From assembly GCF_005405365.1 (NCBI RefSeq), contig NZ_BJDX01000005.1, positions 62,001-126,000 of the forward strand: 64,000 nt of DNA, given 5' to 3'. Position numbers and translations under genes: made by a program. The stretch comes from Enterococcus xiangfangensis. Lineage in GTDB: Bacteria > Bacillota > Bacilli > Lactobacillales > Enterococcaceae. The first letter of the stretch is position 1, and each line of letters starts with the position of its first letter. Below, piece after piece: positions 43,992 to 53,795 of this stretch. The notes below the pieces were generated by a model. The model was not told the DNA's origin. It was given only the letters and a program-made list of their open reading frames with translations, and ran no database searches.

Positions 43992-45293
43992 TTAATCCAC
44001 ACTGACCGTTTTTTCCATATAAAATCGGGTGAAGGCTTTTTCTTGGATAAATAATTCACCGGCAGCCAAGATATCCTTCAATTCGATGGCTTGAATAATC
44101 TCTGGCATATCAAACAGTGTCCACTCGCCAAATAACGACTGCGTAAATTGATTCGCAACGTATTCCAACGAATTTAGTGATTGGAAATATTTTCCCAACA
44201 TTTTTTTCTTTAATAAGTCCAGATTTTCTTGATTAACTTCTGAATCGCTGGCAAAGGCCTGCAAAATCTCAGTCAAACGATCCGCAAGCTTTTGCGGTTC
44301 TTCACTATCTCCGCCAAAATCTGCAAAATAAAAACTACGATCCAATGAAAATTCAAAACCGAAGCTGTCGTCTAATAATCCTTCATTGTACAAGCGCAAA
44401 TAATTTTGCGATGTCGGACCAACGAGCATTTGGAATAATAAATCCAATGAGACTTTGAAAATCAGCCGTTTCTTATCATCTTCAGGCAGTTCTGCTAATC
44501 CCTTGATCCCAACAATGGCTTTTGGTAGTGTGATCGGCATCTTTTCTTCGCTAAGTCTGATGATTTCTTCGGCAGTTTCTTCTGGGAAGCGCCGTTGAAT
44601 CGGTTCTGGTGCTTCAAATGTTTTAGCTGCTTGATTTTCACGAATAAAAGTCATCAACGTTTCCGGTTCCAAATTGCCTACGACAAATAGGGTCATATTG
44701 CTAGGATGGTAGAAGGTATTGTAACAAATATACAGATCTTCAGCTGTGATCTGTGCGATCGAGTCAATCGTCCCAGCGATATCGATGTGCAGTGGATGCT
44801 TGGGATACATATTTTTCAAAATAGCGAAAAATTGTTGCCAACTTGGATCATCTTGGTACATTTGGATTTCCTGTCCGATGATCCCTTGCTCTTTTTGAAC
44901 CGATTCTTCCGTAAAATAGGGTGCTTGAACAAAGTCTAATAATGTCGCCAAGTTCAATTCCAATTGATCTGTGGTAGAAAACAAATAGCTGGTTCGTGTA
45001 AAACTAGTGAATGCATTAGCTGATGCACCTTGTTCACCAAACTTTTGGAAAACATCCCCATCTTCTTTTTCAAACATCTTATGCTCTAAAAAATGGGCAA
45101 TTCCATCAGGAACTTTGATATAGTCTTTGCCACCACGGGGAATAAACTCATTGTCGATTGAACCGTAATTCGTACTAAATAACCCGTAAGTCTTGTGGTA
45201 CCCTGCTTTTGGCAGTAAATAGACCGTCAATCCATTTGGCAAAACTTCCTTATATAAGGTCTCATTGATTTTTTGATATGCTACTTTATCCAT
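43992..45293 (-). CDS. ymfH: M16-family metallopeptidase YmfH
   Basis: A 433-residue pitrilysin-type protein. The inverted zinc motif HFLEH (HxxEH, about 72-76) and downstream EQGIIGQEIQMY with the distant Glu are intact, so it should be active. Two M16 half domains (about 1-215 and 225-425). The start is the ATG at 45293 with GGAGG 8 nt upstream; an earlier in-frame start at 45308 is rejected. Its start overlaps ymfF by 8 bp. The natural substrate is not established. Confidence 0.9.
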   Translation of the reverse strand: MDKVAYQKINETLYKEVLPNGLTVYLLPKAGYHKTYGLFSTNYGSIDNEFIPRGGKDYIKVPDGIAHFLEHKMFEKEDGDVFQKFGEQGASANAFTSFTRTSYLFSTTDQLELNLATLLDFVQAPYFTEESVQKEQGIIGQEIQMYQDDPSWQQFFAILKNMYPKHPLHIDIAGTIDSIAQITAEDLYICYNTFYHPSNMTLFVVGNLEPETLMTFIRENQAAKTFEAPEPIQRRFPEETAEEIIRLSEEKMPITLPKAIVGIKGLAELPEDDKKRLIFKVSLDLLFQMLVGPTSQNYLRLYNEGLLDDSFGFEFSLDRSFYFADFGGDSEEPQKLADRLTEILQAFASDSEVNQENLDLLKKKMLGKYFQSLNSLEYVANQFTQSLFGEWTLFDMPEIIQAIELKDILAAGELFIQEKAFTRFYMEKTVSVD

Positions 45294-46548
45294 TTTGCTG
45301 TCCTCCATCTAAAAAGAAGATCGCTTGCAGACGAATTTTCTTCGCAACTTTTTGAACATCTTGCGGTGTCACCGCCATCAAATGTCTCAGCCATTCTTCA
45401 TCCGTTAGTTTACTTTGCGGCAGCCAGTGCGCCAAGTAAGTTGTCTCGATCGTATTTTGCATACTATCTAACCCAAGCAAATAGTGATTTTTTAACATCG
45501 CCTTTGTTTGTTGGAAAGCCAATTCAGTAAAATTACCGGCTTGCAATTCAAGCAATTGTTCGTTGATCAAGTGCAAGGCTTTTTCGCGATTGTCCCCGTT
45601 GATACCTGTTTGTACTTGCAAATATCCGCGGAAAGTATCTAGCGAGCTAGACGCATAATAAGCCAACCCAGCTTTTTCGCGAACATTCATAAATAATTTC
45701 GAATGTGGGAAGCCACCGAATAACCCATTAAAAACTAACAACGCAAAGCGATCCGGATCTTCATAGTAAACATCTGTTGCATAAGCAAGATTTAGTTTCC
45801 CTTGGATCACTGCTTCTTGCATTTGTTGTTCACGAATCACATTATCTTGAGTCTGATAATAATAAATTTCCGGAGAATTTTCTTCTCGTTCAACAAACGG
45901 CAGTCGCTGGAACAATTCTACTATCTCCGCTTCGTCCACATCGCCGATCACAAATAGATCGACTTGATCTTGTGTGATCATCGCTTGATAATAAGTGGCC
46001 AGGCTCGCACTCGTCTCATCTGCTAAAGCTGCTACGGTACCAAAACTTGGCAATTTTTGCGCTTCATCCGTGAAATAAGTCTCTTTGATTTTTAAAGAAG
46101 CTAGCGTTTGTTTATCTTCTTGCAACGTTTCGATATAGCTTTGCAAATTTTCTTTTTCTAGTTGGAAAGTGGCTTCGTCAAATTTTCCTTCATGGATATT
46201 GGGATAAAACAATACTTCTTTCAAAAAATCCAACGCTGCCGGCAAAAGTTGTGGATCATCAACATATTTTCCATTAACAACACCTAAGCCGATATCTAGC
46301 CAATGTAAATTTCCTTTGCGTCCAACATTCAAGCCAAAACTTGCGCCGTAAAGTTCTGCCAACTGGCCGCTTAATTTAGTTTGGTCGGGATAGTGCAGCG
46401 AGTTTGTCTCCAATAGATTAGCCAACAATGCTCGTTTAGTCATGATTTCTTTAGTCAAACGAGTTGTAAAACGTCCATAGATTTGAATCGTTTTATATTT
46501 TTTGGTCGGGATAACGTGCAGATGCACGCCTGTTTTTAGTTCGATCAT
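45286..46548 (-). CDS. ymfF: M16-family metallopeptidase-like protein YmfF (non-catalytic partner)
   Basis: A 420-residue M16 fold protein. Where the HxxEH zinc motif should be, it reads LLETNSLHYPD, so metal binding is lost and it is probably a partner of YmfH. NVREKAGLAYYASSSLDTFRGYLQVQTGI is the conserved C-terminal half motif. Pairs of an active and an inactive M16 subunit are well known. ATG at 46548 with an AAGGAGATTTGTA ribosome site. It is the first gene of the leftward block. Confidence 0.88.
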   Translation of the reverse strand: MIELKTGVHLHVIPTKKYKTIQIYGRFTTRLTKEIMTKRALLANLLETNSLHYPDQTKLSGQLAELYGASFGLNVGRKGNLHWLDIGLGVVNGKYVDDPQLLPAALDFLKEVLFYPNIHEGKFDEATFQLEKENLQSYIETLQEDKQTLASLKIKETYFTDEAQKLPSFGTVAALADETSASLATYYQAMITQDQVDLFVIGDVDEAEIVELFQRLPFVEREENSPEIYYYQTQDNVIREQQMQEAVIQGKLNLAYATDVYYEDPDRFALLVFNGLFGGFPHSKLFMNVREKAGLAYYASSSLDTFRGYLQVQTGINGDNREKALHLINEQLLELQAGNFTELAFQQTKAMLKNHYLLGLDSMQNTIETTYLAHWLPQSKLTDEEWLRHLMAVTPQDVQKVAKKIRLQAIFFLDGGQQNG

Positions 46549-46779
46549 TACAAATCTCCTTATTCAATCGATTTATTTTTGTATGGGATCAGCCAATTTT
46601 TTGAAAAAAAGTTGGTTCTTAGTTAAAAAATCCAACTACTATTTTTAGTCTTCATACTAAGCCTAATTATAGCACAGGCATAGGCTAAGAATCGCGATTA
46701 GCGCTAGCTGAGAATCGCTTTTATTTCAAAATTTTTCTTCTTTCGCTATACTGAAAATAAGAAAGAGAGGAGTGACAAG

Positions 46780-47220
46780 ATGTTTAAAGAATTTAAAGAG
46801 TTCTTGATGCGCGGCAACGTCATCGATCTTGCCGTTGGTGTAGTCATCGGGACTGCTTTTACCGCAATCGTAACGAATGTCGTCAATGGATTGATCACGC
46901 CGCTAGTTGGATTGATCGTTTCATTATTTACTAAAGGGAAAGATTTGAACGAGGCAATGTCTGTTTTAGACTGGACACCAGTCAAAGGTGTAACTTTTGC
47001 TTTTGGCGATGTTGTCAGCGCGTTGATCACCTTTGTTATCACTGGTTTTGTATTATTCTTGATCGTTAAAGCAGCGAATAAAGCCAGAGAAACTGCTGCT
47101 AAGAAAGAAGCCGTCGTTCCTGAAGTTCAAATTCCGACAGCCGAAGATTATTTAGCGGATATTCGCGATCTTTTAGTTGAACAAAAAAAAGCGGCGCAAG
47201 AAACACACGAGGACAAATAA
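46780..47220 (+). CDS. mscL: Large-conductance mechanosensitive channel
   Basis: A 146-residue channel subunit. RGNVIDLAVGVVIGTAFTAIV is TM1 with the pore constriction; TM2 is ALITFVITGFVLFLIVKA; a cytosolic helix follows (AEDYLADIRDLLVEQKK). It forms a pentameric channel releasing solutes under hypo-osmotic shock. AGAGAGGAGTG precedes the ATG. It is a single gene divergent from ymfF, with a terminator shared with veg. Confidence 0.96.
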   Translation: MFKEFKEFLMRGNVIDLAVGVVIGTAFTAIVTNVVNGLITPLVGLIVSLFTKGKDLNEAMSVLDWTPVKGVTFAFGDVVSALITFVITGFVLFLIVKAANKARETAAKKEAVVPEVQIPTAEDYLADIRDLLVEQKKAAQETHEDK

Positions 47221-47250
47221 AAACCATGGAGCAGCTGCTCCATGGTTTTT
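47221..47250. terminator. Bidirectional terminator between mscL and veg
   Basis: AAACCATGGAGCAG pairs perfectly with CTGCTCCATGGTTT, followed by TTTAA. Confidence 0.88.
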
Positions 47251-47491
47251 AAATTGCTTCTAGAAATTCGATTTCTACTGTGCGAGTCAATACATCGGAA
47301 TAGCTGTATGAAACACGTTCGAAAGAATTTTCCTCTTGATCCAAATCAACTACAAATACGGAAGGGTATGTCTCAGTTAAGATTCCTTTGCGTTGAGTTT
47401 GACGCTTGCGCCCTGTTTGAGCTACGAGCATGATTGGCGCACCAATCCGATCTTCCAAATTTTTCTTGATAGACGCTAAAGTTGTTGGCAT
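47249..47491 (-). CDS. veg: Veg family protein
   Basis: An 80-residue protein. MPTTLASIKKNLEDRIGAPIMLVAQTGRKRQTQRKGILTETYPSVF is the conserved Veg (DUF1021) core. In B. subtilis Veg influences biofilm matrix genes; its biochemical role is unclear. The start is the ATG at 47491 after GAGGTGA; the longer frame to 47593 has no ribosome site. A 110-bp gap separates it from sigH. In B. subtilis veg is next to ispE; here ispE is 13 kb away. Confidence 0.92.
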   Translation of the reverse strand: MPTTLASIKKNLEDRIGAPIMLVAQTGRKRQTQRKGILTETYPSVFVVDLDQEENSFERVSYSYSDVLTRTVEIEFLEAI

Positions 47492-47601
47492 ACAGTTCAC
47501 CTCAATATACATTATAGCACAATTACAAAACTTTACAATGTTATCATAAGATAAAAAGATTTGCAAACTTTTGTCTATCCAATAAATTCGCACGATTTGC
47601 C

Positions 47602-48159
47602 TTATATTTTTGCGGTGCTTAGTTTTTTCTTCAATTTATTTTTTGCACGATTCAACGCATTATGGACCGCCTTTTCAGACTCACCCAATCGCAGCCCAAT
47701 CGTCCAAGGCTCTTCCCCTTTTAAATAAAAGTACAGCGCACGTTTTTCTAAAGAGGAGAGTGTGAGCTCGCCACTTAGCAGCATCTCACTGATATAAATG
47801 CTTTCTTCCACACACTCATGATAGTGAAACTGCTCACTGAAAGTCTCCAAACCGACTTTTTCGATCGATACGGCTTGTTGCTGTGCCAATCGTTTTTGGG
47901 CTTGTTGACGGCGTAAAAGAGAGCGGATCCGATTTTCAAAAACCATCTTATAATACAGCCCAAATGTTGTTCCTTGTCCTTGACGGTAACTGCGCAACGC
48001 GTCGTTCAGCGCGATCCGCCCCTCTTGCAACCAATCATCTGCATCAAAATCACGAATCAAGTAACGCGACTGCATGCTGTAAACAATTGGCAAATACTGA
48101 CTGAACATTTCCTCAAAAGCTATGCCATCGATTTCTTCCAAACGTGTTGTTTCTTTCAT
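47602..48159 (-). CDS. sigH: Sigma-70 family factor, SigH/ComX-like
   Basis: A 185-residue sigma factor with region 2 (about 20-95, YSMQSRYLIRDFDADDWLQEGRIALNDALRSY) and region 4 (about 130-180, SSLEKRALYFYLKGEEPWTIGLRLGESEKAVHNALNRAKNKLKKKL). Its location after rae1 (YacP) and rlmB is the standard sigH site of Firmicutes. In streptococci the equivalent factor (ComX) turns on late competence genes. The start is the ATG at 48159 after AGAGGAG. It is weakly conserved, as is usual in lactic acid bacteria. Confidence 0.85.
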   Translation of the reverse strand: MKETTRLEEIDGIAFEEMFSQYLPIVYSMQSRYLIRDFDADDWLQEGRIALNDALRSYRQGQGTTFGLYYKMVFENRIRSLLRRQQAQKRLAQQQAVSIEKVGLETFSEQFHYHECVEESIYISEMLLSGELTLSSLEKRALYFYLKGEEPWTIGLRLGESEKAVHNALNRAKNKLKKKLSTAKI

Positions 48160-48225
48160 TTTCCACACTCCTCTCAACAAAAGCATACACGCTGAGAGGA
48201 TGGTCAGGGGAAAATAATTAGCGAT

Positions 48226-48756
48226 TTATTTTTTTCGGCTTAATTCGTCCAGTTTTTGCGACAATTTTTGTAATTGTTCATTATCCCATGGAGAATTGCG
48301 ACGAAAATTTTGAAAATGCGTATCTTTAGTATCTCCAGCAATCAATGCTTCAGTTTGCTGAACCGTTTTGTACAATTCGCGGGCAGATGTTCGGAGTGCT
48401 CCTTGAGAAAAAATGGTCCATTGCTCCGCCAAGTCACTAGTTGCCACCGTTACTTGTGTCAATCGATCATTTAATTCACCAGCGATCCGTTCGATGTAAC
48501 TATCAGCTGTCTCATCTTCCTTTGTAAAAACGACGGTCAGCTGATATTTTTTATAACTCTGCGTGATCCCCGGAACAAATTGTGCATCAAAGACAATAAT
48601 TGTTTCTAATCCCTGATACTTAGCAAAGTTAGAAAGCCGAAATAGTAGTGCTTCCCGTGCCTCTTCTAATCGATCTTGATTTTTTAATGCGACTAATTCC
48701 GGCCAAGCACCGATCATATTATATCCGTCAACAATCAGTAACTGTTTTTTCATCAC
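48226..48756 (-). CDS. rae1: Ribosome-associated endoribonuclease Rae1 (YacP, NYN domain)
   Basis: A 176-residue NYN-domain RNase. VDGYNMIGAW carries the first Asp, IVFDAQF the next, and EDETADSYIERIA and ATSDLAEQ the remaining acidic positions. B. subtilis Rae1 cleaves mRNA in the ribosomal A site. Its ATG overlaps the rlmB stop as ATGA, so it is translationally coupled. Next downstream is sigH, after 66 bp. Confidence 0.9.
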   Translation of the reverse strand: MMKKQLLIVDGYNMIGAWPELVALKNQDRLEEAREALLFRLSNFAKYQGLETIIVFDAQFVPGITQSYKKYQLTVVFTKEDETADSYIERIAGELNDRLTQVTVATSDLAEQWTIFSQGALRTSARELYKTVQQTEALIAGDTKDTHFQNFRRNSPWDNEQLQKLSQKLDELSRKK

Positions 48757-49589
48757 AGTTCACTTCGCTTTCGGAAAACTTCATACATCAATAAACCCGC
48801 AGCCACACCCGCGTTCAAACTTTGAACATGTCCAGTCATGGGAATCGTCAACATTTCATCGACTTCTTTTTTCAAGCCGGCACTCATGCCTTTTCCTTCA
48901 TTGCCGATGATTAGAGCGATTGGTCCCGCCACTTTCCATTGACGATAATCAGTCCCTGCCATGTCCGTGCCGAAGATCCAGTAACCCGCTTCTTTTAATT
49001 GTTTGATACTTTGAGCTAAGTTTGTCACTCGTGCGATCGGTACATATTCTACTGCGCCCGTCGATGCCTTTGTCACAACTGGCGTGATCCCGACTGATCG
49101 ATGTTTTGGAATGATGACACCCGATACACCGCTCGCATCTGCTGTTCGCAAAATCGAACCAAAATTATGAGGATCTTCTAAACTATCTAAAATAAGCAGA
49201 AAAGGCGCTTCTTCCGAAGAAGTTTTTGCTAATAGATCTTCTAGCGTTAAATATTCATAAGGTGTGATCCCTAAAACGACGCCTTGGTGAACACCGCCGT
49301 CACTTAAAGTGTCTAATTTTTGTTTTGGTACCCATTTCACTGGAACCGCTTGTTCTTTCGCTAATTTTTTTAACAGATCGATTTTGTCGCCGTGTGCGTC
49401 TTCTTGTAAAAACAATTTATTTCCGCGGCCCGCTTGCAACGCCTCAACGCTGGCATGATGACCAAAAGCAAAGTTGTTTTCTTCTGCTTCAGCTGCCTCA
49501 ACAGGTTCATGCCGTTCTTTTGGGCGGGTATTTCTTTGCTTGCGTCGATCATTTTTTTGCCATTGTTTTTTATCCTTCACTTGCTTCAC
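48753..49589 (-). CDS. rlmB: 23S rRNA 2'-O-methyltransferase, TrmH/RlmB (SPOUT) family
   Basis: A 278-residue SPOUT methyltransferase. A basic N-terminal tail (about 1-35) precedes a substrate-binding domain (about 38-110) and a knotted catalytic domain with [26 protein letters not shown] and [22 protein letters not shown]. The start is uncertain: GTG at 49589 (overlapping mrnC by 20 bp) or GTG at 49580 after AGGTGA. Methylates G2251 in E. coli; equivalent target presumed. Confidence 0.9.
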   Translation of the reverse strand: MKQVKDKKQWQKNDRRKQRNTRPKERHEPVEAAEAEENNFAFGHHASVEALQAGRGNKLFLQEDAHGDKIDLLKKLAKEQAVPVKWVPKQKLDTLSDGGVHQGVVLGITPYEYLTLEDLLAKTSSEEAPFLLILDSLEDPHNFGSILRTADASGVSGVIIPKHRSVGITPVVTKASTGAVEYVPIARVTNLAQSIKQLKEAGYWIFGTDMAGTDYRQWKVAGPIALIIGNEGKGMSAGLKKEVDEMLTIPMTGHVQSLNAGVAAGLLMYEVFRKRSEL

Positions 49590-49968
49590 CTGCTTTCTCT
49601 AAACACCATGTAGTCAATTCTTCTAATCGTTCTTGCCGTTCTAATAAATGTAGATAACCCATCAATGCCTCAAATCCTGTCGACATTCGATATGTCATGA
49701 TATCGGTATTTTTAGCAGAAGTATAACTTTTAGCATTCCGCCCGCGGCGATAGATCCCCTGCTCTTCTTCTGACAACATATTTTCATCCAACATTTTTTG
49801 GATCAGTGTCGCTTGGGCTTTAGCTGAAACATAATGCGTCGCTAAATGATGTAGTTTATTAGGCCGTGTCTGACCTTTGCGAACGAGATGATCTCGGACA
49901 TACGTTTCATAAATCGCATCACCGACATAAGCCAGTGCCAATGCATTCAATTGTTTATAATCTGTCAT
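49570..49968 (-). CDS. mrnC: Mini-ribonuclease III
   Basis: A 132-residue protein with a single RNase III catalytic domain and no double-stranded RNA-binding domain. [19 protein letters not shown] contains the signature acidic residues, and [11 protein letters not shown] is the second conserved block. It processes 23S rRNA precursors. The start is the ATG at 49968, which overlaps the cysS stop (TAATG) with GGAG about 9 nt upstream; a TTG five codons earlier is rejected. Confidence 0.93.
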   Translation of the reverse strand: MTDYKQLNALALAYVGDAIYETYVRDHLVRKGQTRPNKLHHLATHYVSAKAQATLIQKMLDENMLSEEEQGIYRRGRNAKSYTSAKNTDIMTYRMSTGFEALMGYLHLLERQERLEELTTWCLEKAGEASEG

Positions 49969-51377
49969 TATGCTCGTCTCCAACGGACGCCTTGTGGGGT
50001 GTCCTCTAAAATAATTCCTTGCTCTTTCAATTGATCACGAATCTCATCACTACGAGCGAAATTTTTATCTTTCCGTGCCTGATTGCGTTCTTCGATCAAT
50101 TGATCGATCTCTTCATCCAATAATCCCGCCGTTTGAAATTCGATTCCAAATACTGTCAGCATCTTTAAGAATTCATCCAGTGCAGTAGATAAAATCGCTG
50201 CAGAAACACGGGCTTGTTCGCTATAGTGATTCAACCATTTGGCAACTTCGTAAACGACTGTGATTCCATTAGCCGCATTGAAATCATCGTCCATCTCTTC
50301 GATGAAACGGTCTTTTAAGTGCTGTAATTCTGCTGCTTTTTCTGGATCATCAGGTAATTCTGCTTCAGCGGTCGCTTGACGGAAAGTCGCGTTTTCAAAA
50401 GCTGTCCGTAATTTTTGAAGATTTGCTTGTGCATCTTTCATCGTCGCCTGACTGTAGCGAATCGGACGGCGATATTGAGTCGTCGCCATGAAGAAACGCA
50501 ACACTTGCGGATCAATTTCTTTGACTAGATCATGGACCGTCACAAAGTTGCCTAGCGATTTGCTCATCTTTGCGTCGTCGTCACCAATCGTTACATAACC
50601 GTTATGCATCCAATAATTAGCAAAACGTTGACCGGTCTTCGCTTCACTTTGTGCGATCTCATTTTCATGATGAGGAAACTCTAAATCTTGACCGCCGCCA
50701 TGGATATCGATCGTGTTACCTAAATGTTTCGTCGCCATCACAGAACATTCAATGTGCCAGCCTGGACGTCCTTCGCCCCAAGGAGATTCCCAATGGATCT
50801 CATCTGGTTTGGCACTTTTCCATAAAGCAAAGTCTAGCGGATCTTCTTTAATTGCTTGTTCAGCGCCTGTCCGTTGGCTTGCACCAATTTCTAATTCATC
50901 GATTGATTGATCACTCAACTCACCATAATGCTCAAATTTACGCGTCCGATAATAGACGTCGCCTTTTGCTTCATACGCAAAGCCTTTTTCAATCAAAACT
51001 TCGATGAAGGCAATAATATCTGGAATATGATTGATCACTCGTGGGTGCAAAGTCGCAGGTTTTACATTCAATGCCGCCGTATCTTCTTCAAAGGCAGCGA
51101 TAAAACGATCCGCTACTTCAGGCGCAGTGATCGATAATTCTTTGGCAGCTTTGATGATCTTGTCATCTACATCGGTAAAATTCGATACATAATTCACTTC
51201 ATATCCCCGATACTCAAAGTAGCGGCGAATAACATCAAAAGCGATTGTGCTACGGGCATTGCCGATATGGATATAGTTATAAACCGTCGGTCCGCAGATG
51301 TACATTCGGACTTTATTCTCTTCAATTGGTTTAAATAGTTCTTTTTCTCGCGTCAACGTATTGTGTATTTTAATCAT
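49968..51377 (-). CDS. cysS: Cysteinyl-tRNA synthetase
   Basis: A 469-residue class I synthetase. HIGH motif: [11 protein letters not shown] (about 33-43); KMSKS motif: AKMSKSLGN (about 268). Zinc ligands include CGPT and the WHIECSVM cysteine region. The C-terminal anticodon-binding domain follows from about 330. It overlaps the cysE end by 8 bp. Both are downstream of a cysteine T-box, so expression should rise with uncharged tRNA-Cys. Confidence 0.97.
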   Translation of the reverse strand: MIKIHNTLTREKELFKPIEENKVRMYICGPTVYNYIHIGNARSTIAFDVIRRYFEYRGYEVNYVSNFTDVDDKIIKAAKELSITAPEVADRFIAAFEEDTAALNVKPATLHPRVINHIPDIIAFIEVLIEKGFAYEAKGDVYYRTRKFEHYGELSDQSIDELEIGASQRTGAEQAIKEDPLDFALWKSAKPDEIHWESPWGEGRPGWHIECSVMATKHLGNTIDIHGGGQDLEFPHHENEIAQSEAKTGQRFANYWMHNGYVTIGDDDAKMSKSLGNFVTVHDLVKEIDPQVLRFFMATTQYRRPIRYSQATMKDAQANLQKLRTAFENATFRQATAEAELPDDPEKAAELQHLKDRFIEEMDDDFNAANGITVVYEVAKWLNHYSEQARVSAAILSTALDEFLKMLTVFGIEFQTAGLLDEEIDQLIEERNQARKDKNFARSDEIRDQLKEQGIILEDTPQGVRWRRA

Positions 51378-51903
51378 GTTGAACCTTCTTTCCTTTTATT
51401 CTGACTACTTTTGCTGGTACTCCTACAGCAGTCGTCTCAGCTGGTACATTTTTTAAAACTACGGCTCCAGCACCGATCTTGGCTTTTTCACCAATTTCGA
51501 CGGGACCTAAAATTTGTACATTAGCAGAAATAAATGCGCCTTGCCGTACCGTGGGATGGCGTTTCCCCGTATCTTTTCCTGTTCCGCCCAATGTCACACC
51601 ATGGAACAAAACCACATCGCGTTCAATTTCCGCCGTTTCGCCGATCACTACACCCATGCCGTGGTCGATAAAAACGCCCGGAGCGATCTTAGCACCCGGA
51701 TGAATCTCGATCCCCGTCAAACAACGCCAAATCTGTGAGTGGATCCGTGCCAATAAAAAACGCCGATGTCGATAAAGAAAATGCGAAAATTTATGAAAAA
51801 ATAATGCATGGACTCCCGGATATGTAAGAACTACTTCTAAGCCTGACTTGACTGCCGGATCATTTTTTTTCGCAGCCGTGATCGCTTCTTGCCACCAATT
51901 CAT
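51370..51903 (-). CDS. cysE: Serine O-acetyltransferase
   Basis: A 177-residue short-form CysE that makes O-acetylserine, the precursor of cysteine. A helical N-terminal part (about 1-60) precedes hexapeptide repeats: [27 protein letters not shown] contains the catalytic His-Asp area, followed by [11 protein letters not shown]. It lacks the N-terminal extension of the E. coli enzyme. GAAGGAGTTGAAG precedes the ATG. It is the first gene of the T-box controlled cysE-cysS-mrnC-rlmB-rae1 run. Confidence 0.95.
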   Translation of the reverse strand: MNWWQEAITAAKKNDPAVKSGLEVVLTYPGVHALFFHKFSHFLYRHRRFLLARIHSQIWRCLTGIEIHPGAKIAPGVFIDHGMGVVIGETAEIERDVVLFHGVTLGGTGKDTGKRHPTVRQGAFISANVQILGPVEIGEKAKIGAGAVVLKNVPAETTAVGVPAKVVRIKGKKVQHD

Positions 51904-52021
51904 TCACTTCAACTCCTTCACCTTCATTTTTTTAACTGTTGTCAGCTCTTCAAACGCTGACTTTGACAACTGTTTTTTTGCGACATTTTTATGTATGCTT
52001 GTTCATCAGACTTTTACTAGA

Positions 52022-52064
52022 AAAAAAAAGCGTCTTTTGAGTTTCCTCAAAAGACGCTTTTACG
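52022..52064 (-). terminator. T-box terminator ahead of cysE
   Basis: On the minus strand AAAAGCGTCTTTTGAG pairs perfectly with CTCAAAAGACGCTTTT around GAAA, then a long T run. Its left arm also forms part of the antiterminator. Confidence 0.93.
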
Positions 52065-52230
52065 TGGTCCCACTTTTGTTTGCAGTTATGCCTTGAAACA
52101 GGTAACGTCTGTGAACCGTTCCCAGCTACATATCGCTGAAACCACTCCGAGATGCATTTCGTAAACGTTGATTCAACTGCTCTCACCATCCGCAGTCTCT
52201 CTGAAAAATCGCCGCTTGCTACTTCTTCTC
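52022..52230 (-). promoter_or_regulatory. T-box leader, cysteine specifier
   Basis: On the minus strand: stem I with CAGAGAGACTGC, GGATGGTGAGA and GCAG; specifier region CGAAATGCATCTCGGAG with TGC (Cys) at 52156-52154; then the antiterminator, in which CAAAAG and ACG flank the bulge TGGGACC (52072-52066) and pair with CGT and CTTTTG. The alternative is the terminator above. Uncharged tRNA-Cys should favour antitermination and expression of cysE-cysS. The leader starts right after gltX, so its promoter may lie within gltX. Confidence 0.92.
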
Positions 52231-52240
52231 TTCATCATGT

Positions 52241-53698
52241 TTAGATTACTTGATTTAAATGTGCTAAGGCTTTTTCTTTGCCTAATAATTCAACTGTTTC
52301 TGGTAATTCTGGTCCGTGCACCATGCCGCTGACCGCTACACGAATCGGCATCCAAAGATTTTTACCTTTTATGCCTGTCTCTTTTTGAACTGCTTTGATC
52401 GCTGCCAAAACACTTGCCGCGTCCACTGTCTCCAACGCTTCTAATTGTGCTTTAAAAGCATTTAGTACGGTTGAAACATCCTCGCCAGCTAAAACTTCTT
52501 TCGCTTCATCTGCTAAATCAAGTTGCTCTTGGAAAAACAAACTAGAAACTTCAGTGATTTCTGCTGTATAACTCATTTGCGGTTGATACAAGCTGACTAC
52601 TCGTTTCACCCAAGCTTTGCGTTCAGGTGTCGGATTTTCTTCGACTTTACCAGCCTTGATTAAATAAGGCAAGCATAATTCCGTCAATTTATCCAAGTCC
52701 AGTGCTTTGATGTAATGGTTGTTCACCCATTCCAATTTCTTCTGATCAAAAGCAGCGGGTGACTTGCTCAAACGTTCCGTATCAAAAATCTTGATCAATT
52801 CATCTTGCGAGAAGATTTCCTCTTCCCCCACTGGCGACCAGCCAAGCAAAGCAATAAAATTAAACATCGCTTCTGGTAAATAACCTAATTCACGATATTG
52901 TTCGATGAATTGTAAAATACTTTCGTCCCGTTTGCTTAATTTTTTACCAGTTTCGGTATTGATGATCAGCGTCATGTGCCCAAAGATCGGACGCGGCCAG
53001 CCAAATGCATCATAAATCATTAATTGTTTCGGTGTATTAGCGATATGATCGTCGCCTCGCAGAACATGCGTGATCTTCATCAAATGATCATCTACTGCCA
53101 CTGCAAAGTTGTAAGTCGGCATTCCATCACGTTTTTGGATGATGTAGTCGCCGCCGATATTATCAGATTCAAAACTGATCTCACCTTTGACCATGTCGTC
53201 AAAAGCAAAGCTAGTATTGCGAGGAACACGGAAGCGAATAACTGATTCCAATCCTTGTGCTTCTTTTTCTGCTTGTTCTTCTGGTGTTAAGTTTGCACAT
53301 TTCCCTGAGTAGTGGGGCATCTCACCACGCGCACGTTGCGCTTCACGTTCAGCTTCCAACTCTTCAGATGTACAGTAGCATTTGTAGGCTAAGTTGCTGG
53401 CTAGTAATTGATCAACTAACGGTTGATAGATTTCACGCCGTTCGGATTGACGATAAGGACCGTACTCGCCAGGATTTTCTGGTGATTCATCCCAGTCAAT
53501 TCCCAACCATGCTAAATTTTCTAACTGGCTTTTCTCGCCGCCTTCAATATTTCTTTTTAAATCGGTGTCCTCGATTCGAATAATGAAATCTCCATCATTG
53601 TGGCGAGCAAATAAATAATTGAACAAAGCTGTTCGGGCATTTCCGATGTGTAAGTGTCCGGTTGGACTTGGTGCGTAGCGCACACGAATTTTCGACAT
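52241..53698 (-). CDS. gltX: Glutamyl-tRNA synthetase
   Basis: A 485-residue class I synthetase, discriminating or non-discriminating type not determined. HIGH motif: [19 protein letters not shown] (about 8-26); KMSKS variant: KKLSKRDES (about 253). The C-terminal anticodon-binding domain starts near 330. AGAGGAACT precedes the ATG. Firmicutes usually lack GlnRS, in which case GltX also charges tRNA-Gln for later amidation. Confidence 0.97.
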   Translation of the reverse strand: MSKIRVRYAPSPTGHLHIGNARTALFNYLFARHNDGDFIIRIEDTDLKRNIEGGEKSQLENLAWLGIDWDESPENPGEYGPYRQSERREIYQPLVDQLLASNLAYKCYCTSEELEAEREAQRARGEMPHYSGKCANLTPEEQAEKEAQGLESVIRFRVPRNTSFAFDDMVKGEISFESDNIGGDYIIQKRDGMPTYNFAVAVDDHLMKITHVLRGDDHIANTPKQLMIYDAFGWPRPIFGHMTLIINTETGKKLSKRDESILQFIEQYRELGYLPEAMFNFIALLGWSPVGEEEIFSQDELIKIFDTERLSKSPAAFDQKKLEWVNNHYIKALDLDKLTELCLPYLIKAGKVEENPTPERKAWVKRVVSLYQPQMSYTAEITEVSSLFFQEQLDLADEAKEVLAGEDVSTVLNAFKAQLEALETVDAASVLAAIKAVQKETGIKGKNLWMPIRVAVSGMVHGPELPETVELLGKEKALAHLNQVI

Positions 53699-53795
53699 AT
53701 ATTAGTTCCTCTTTCCCGCTTATTTAGCAAATCAAAATCATTTACTACTCAACCCAAATTGTACAATCAATCGACTGTTTAGTAAAGCTGCACCG

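Noticed and set aside
46696..46722. GCGATT/AATCGC hairpin with short T run as a terminator
   Set aside because: No gene ends upstream of it on the plus strand, and it sits in the divergent ymfF/mscL promoter region; it may be chance.
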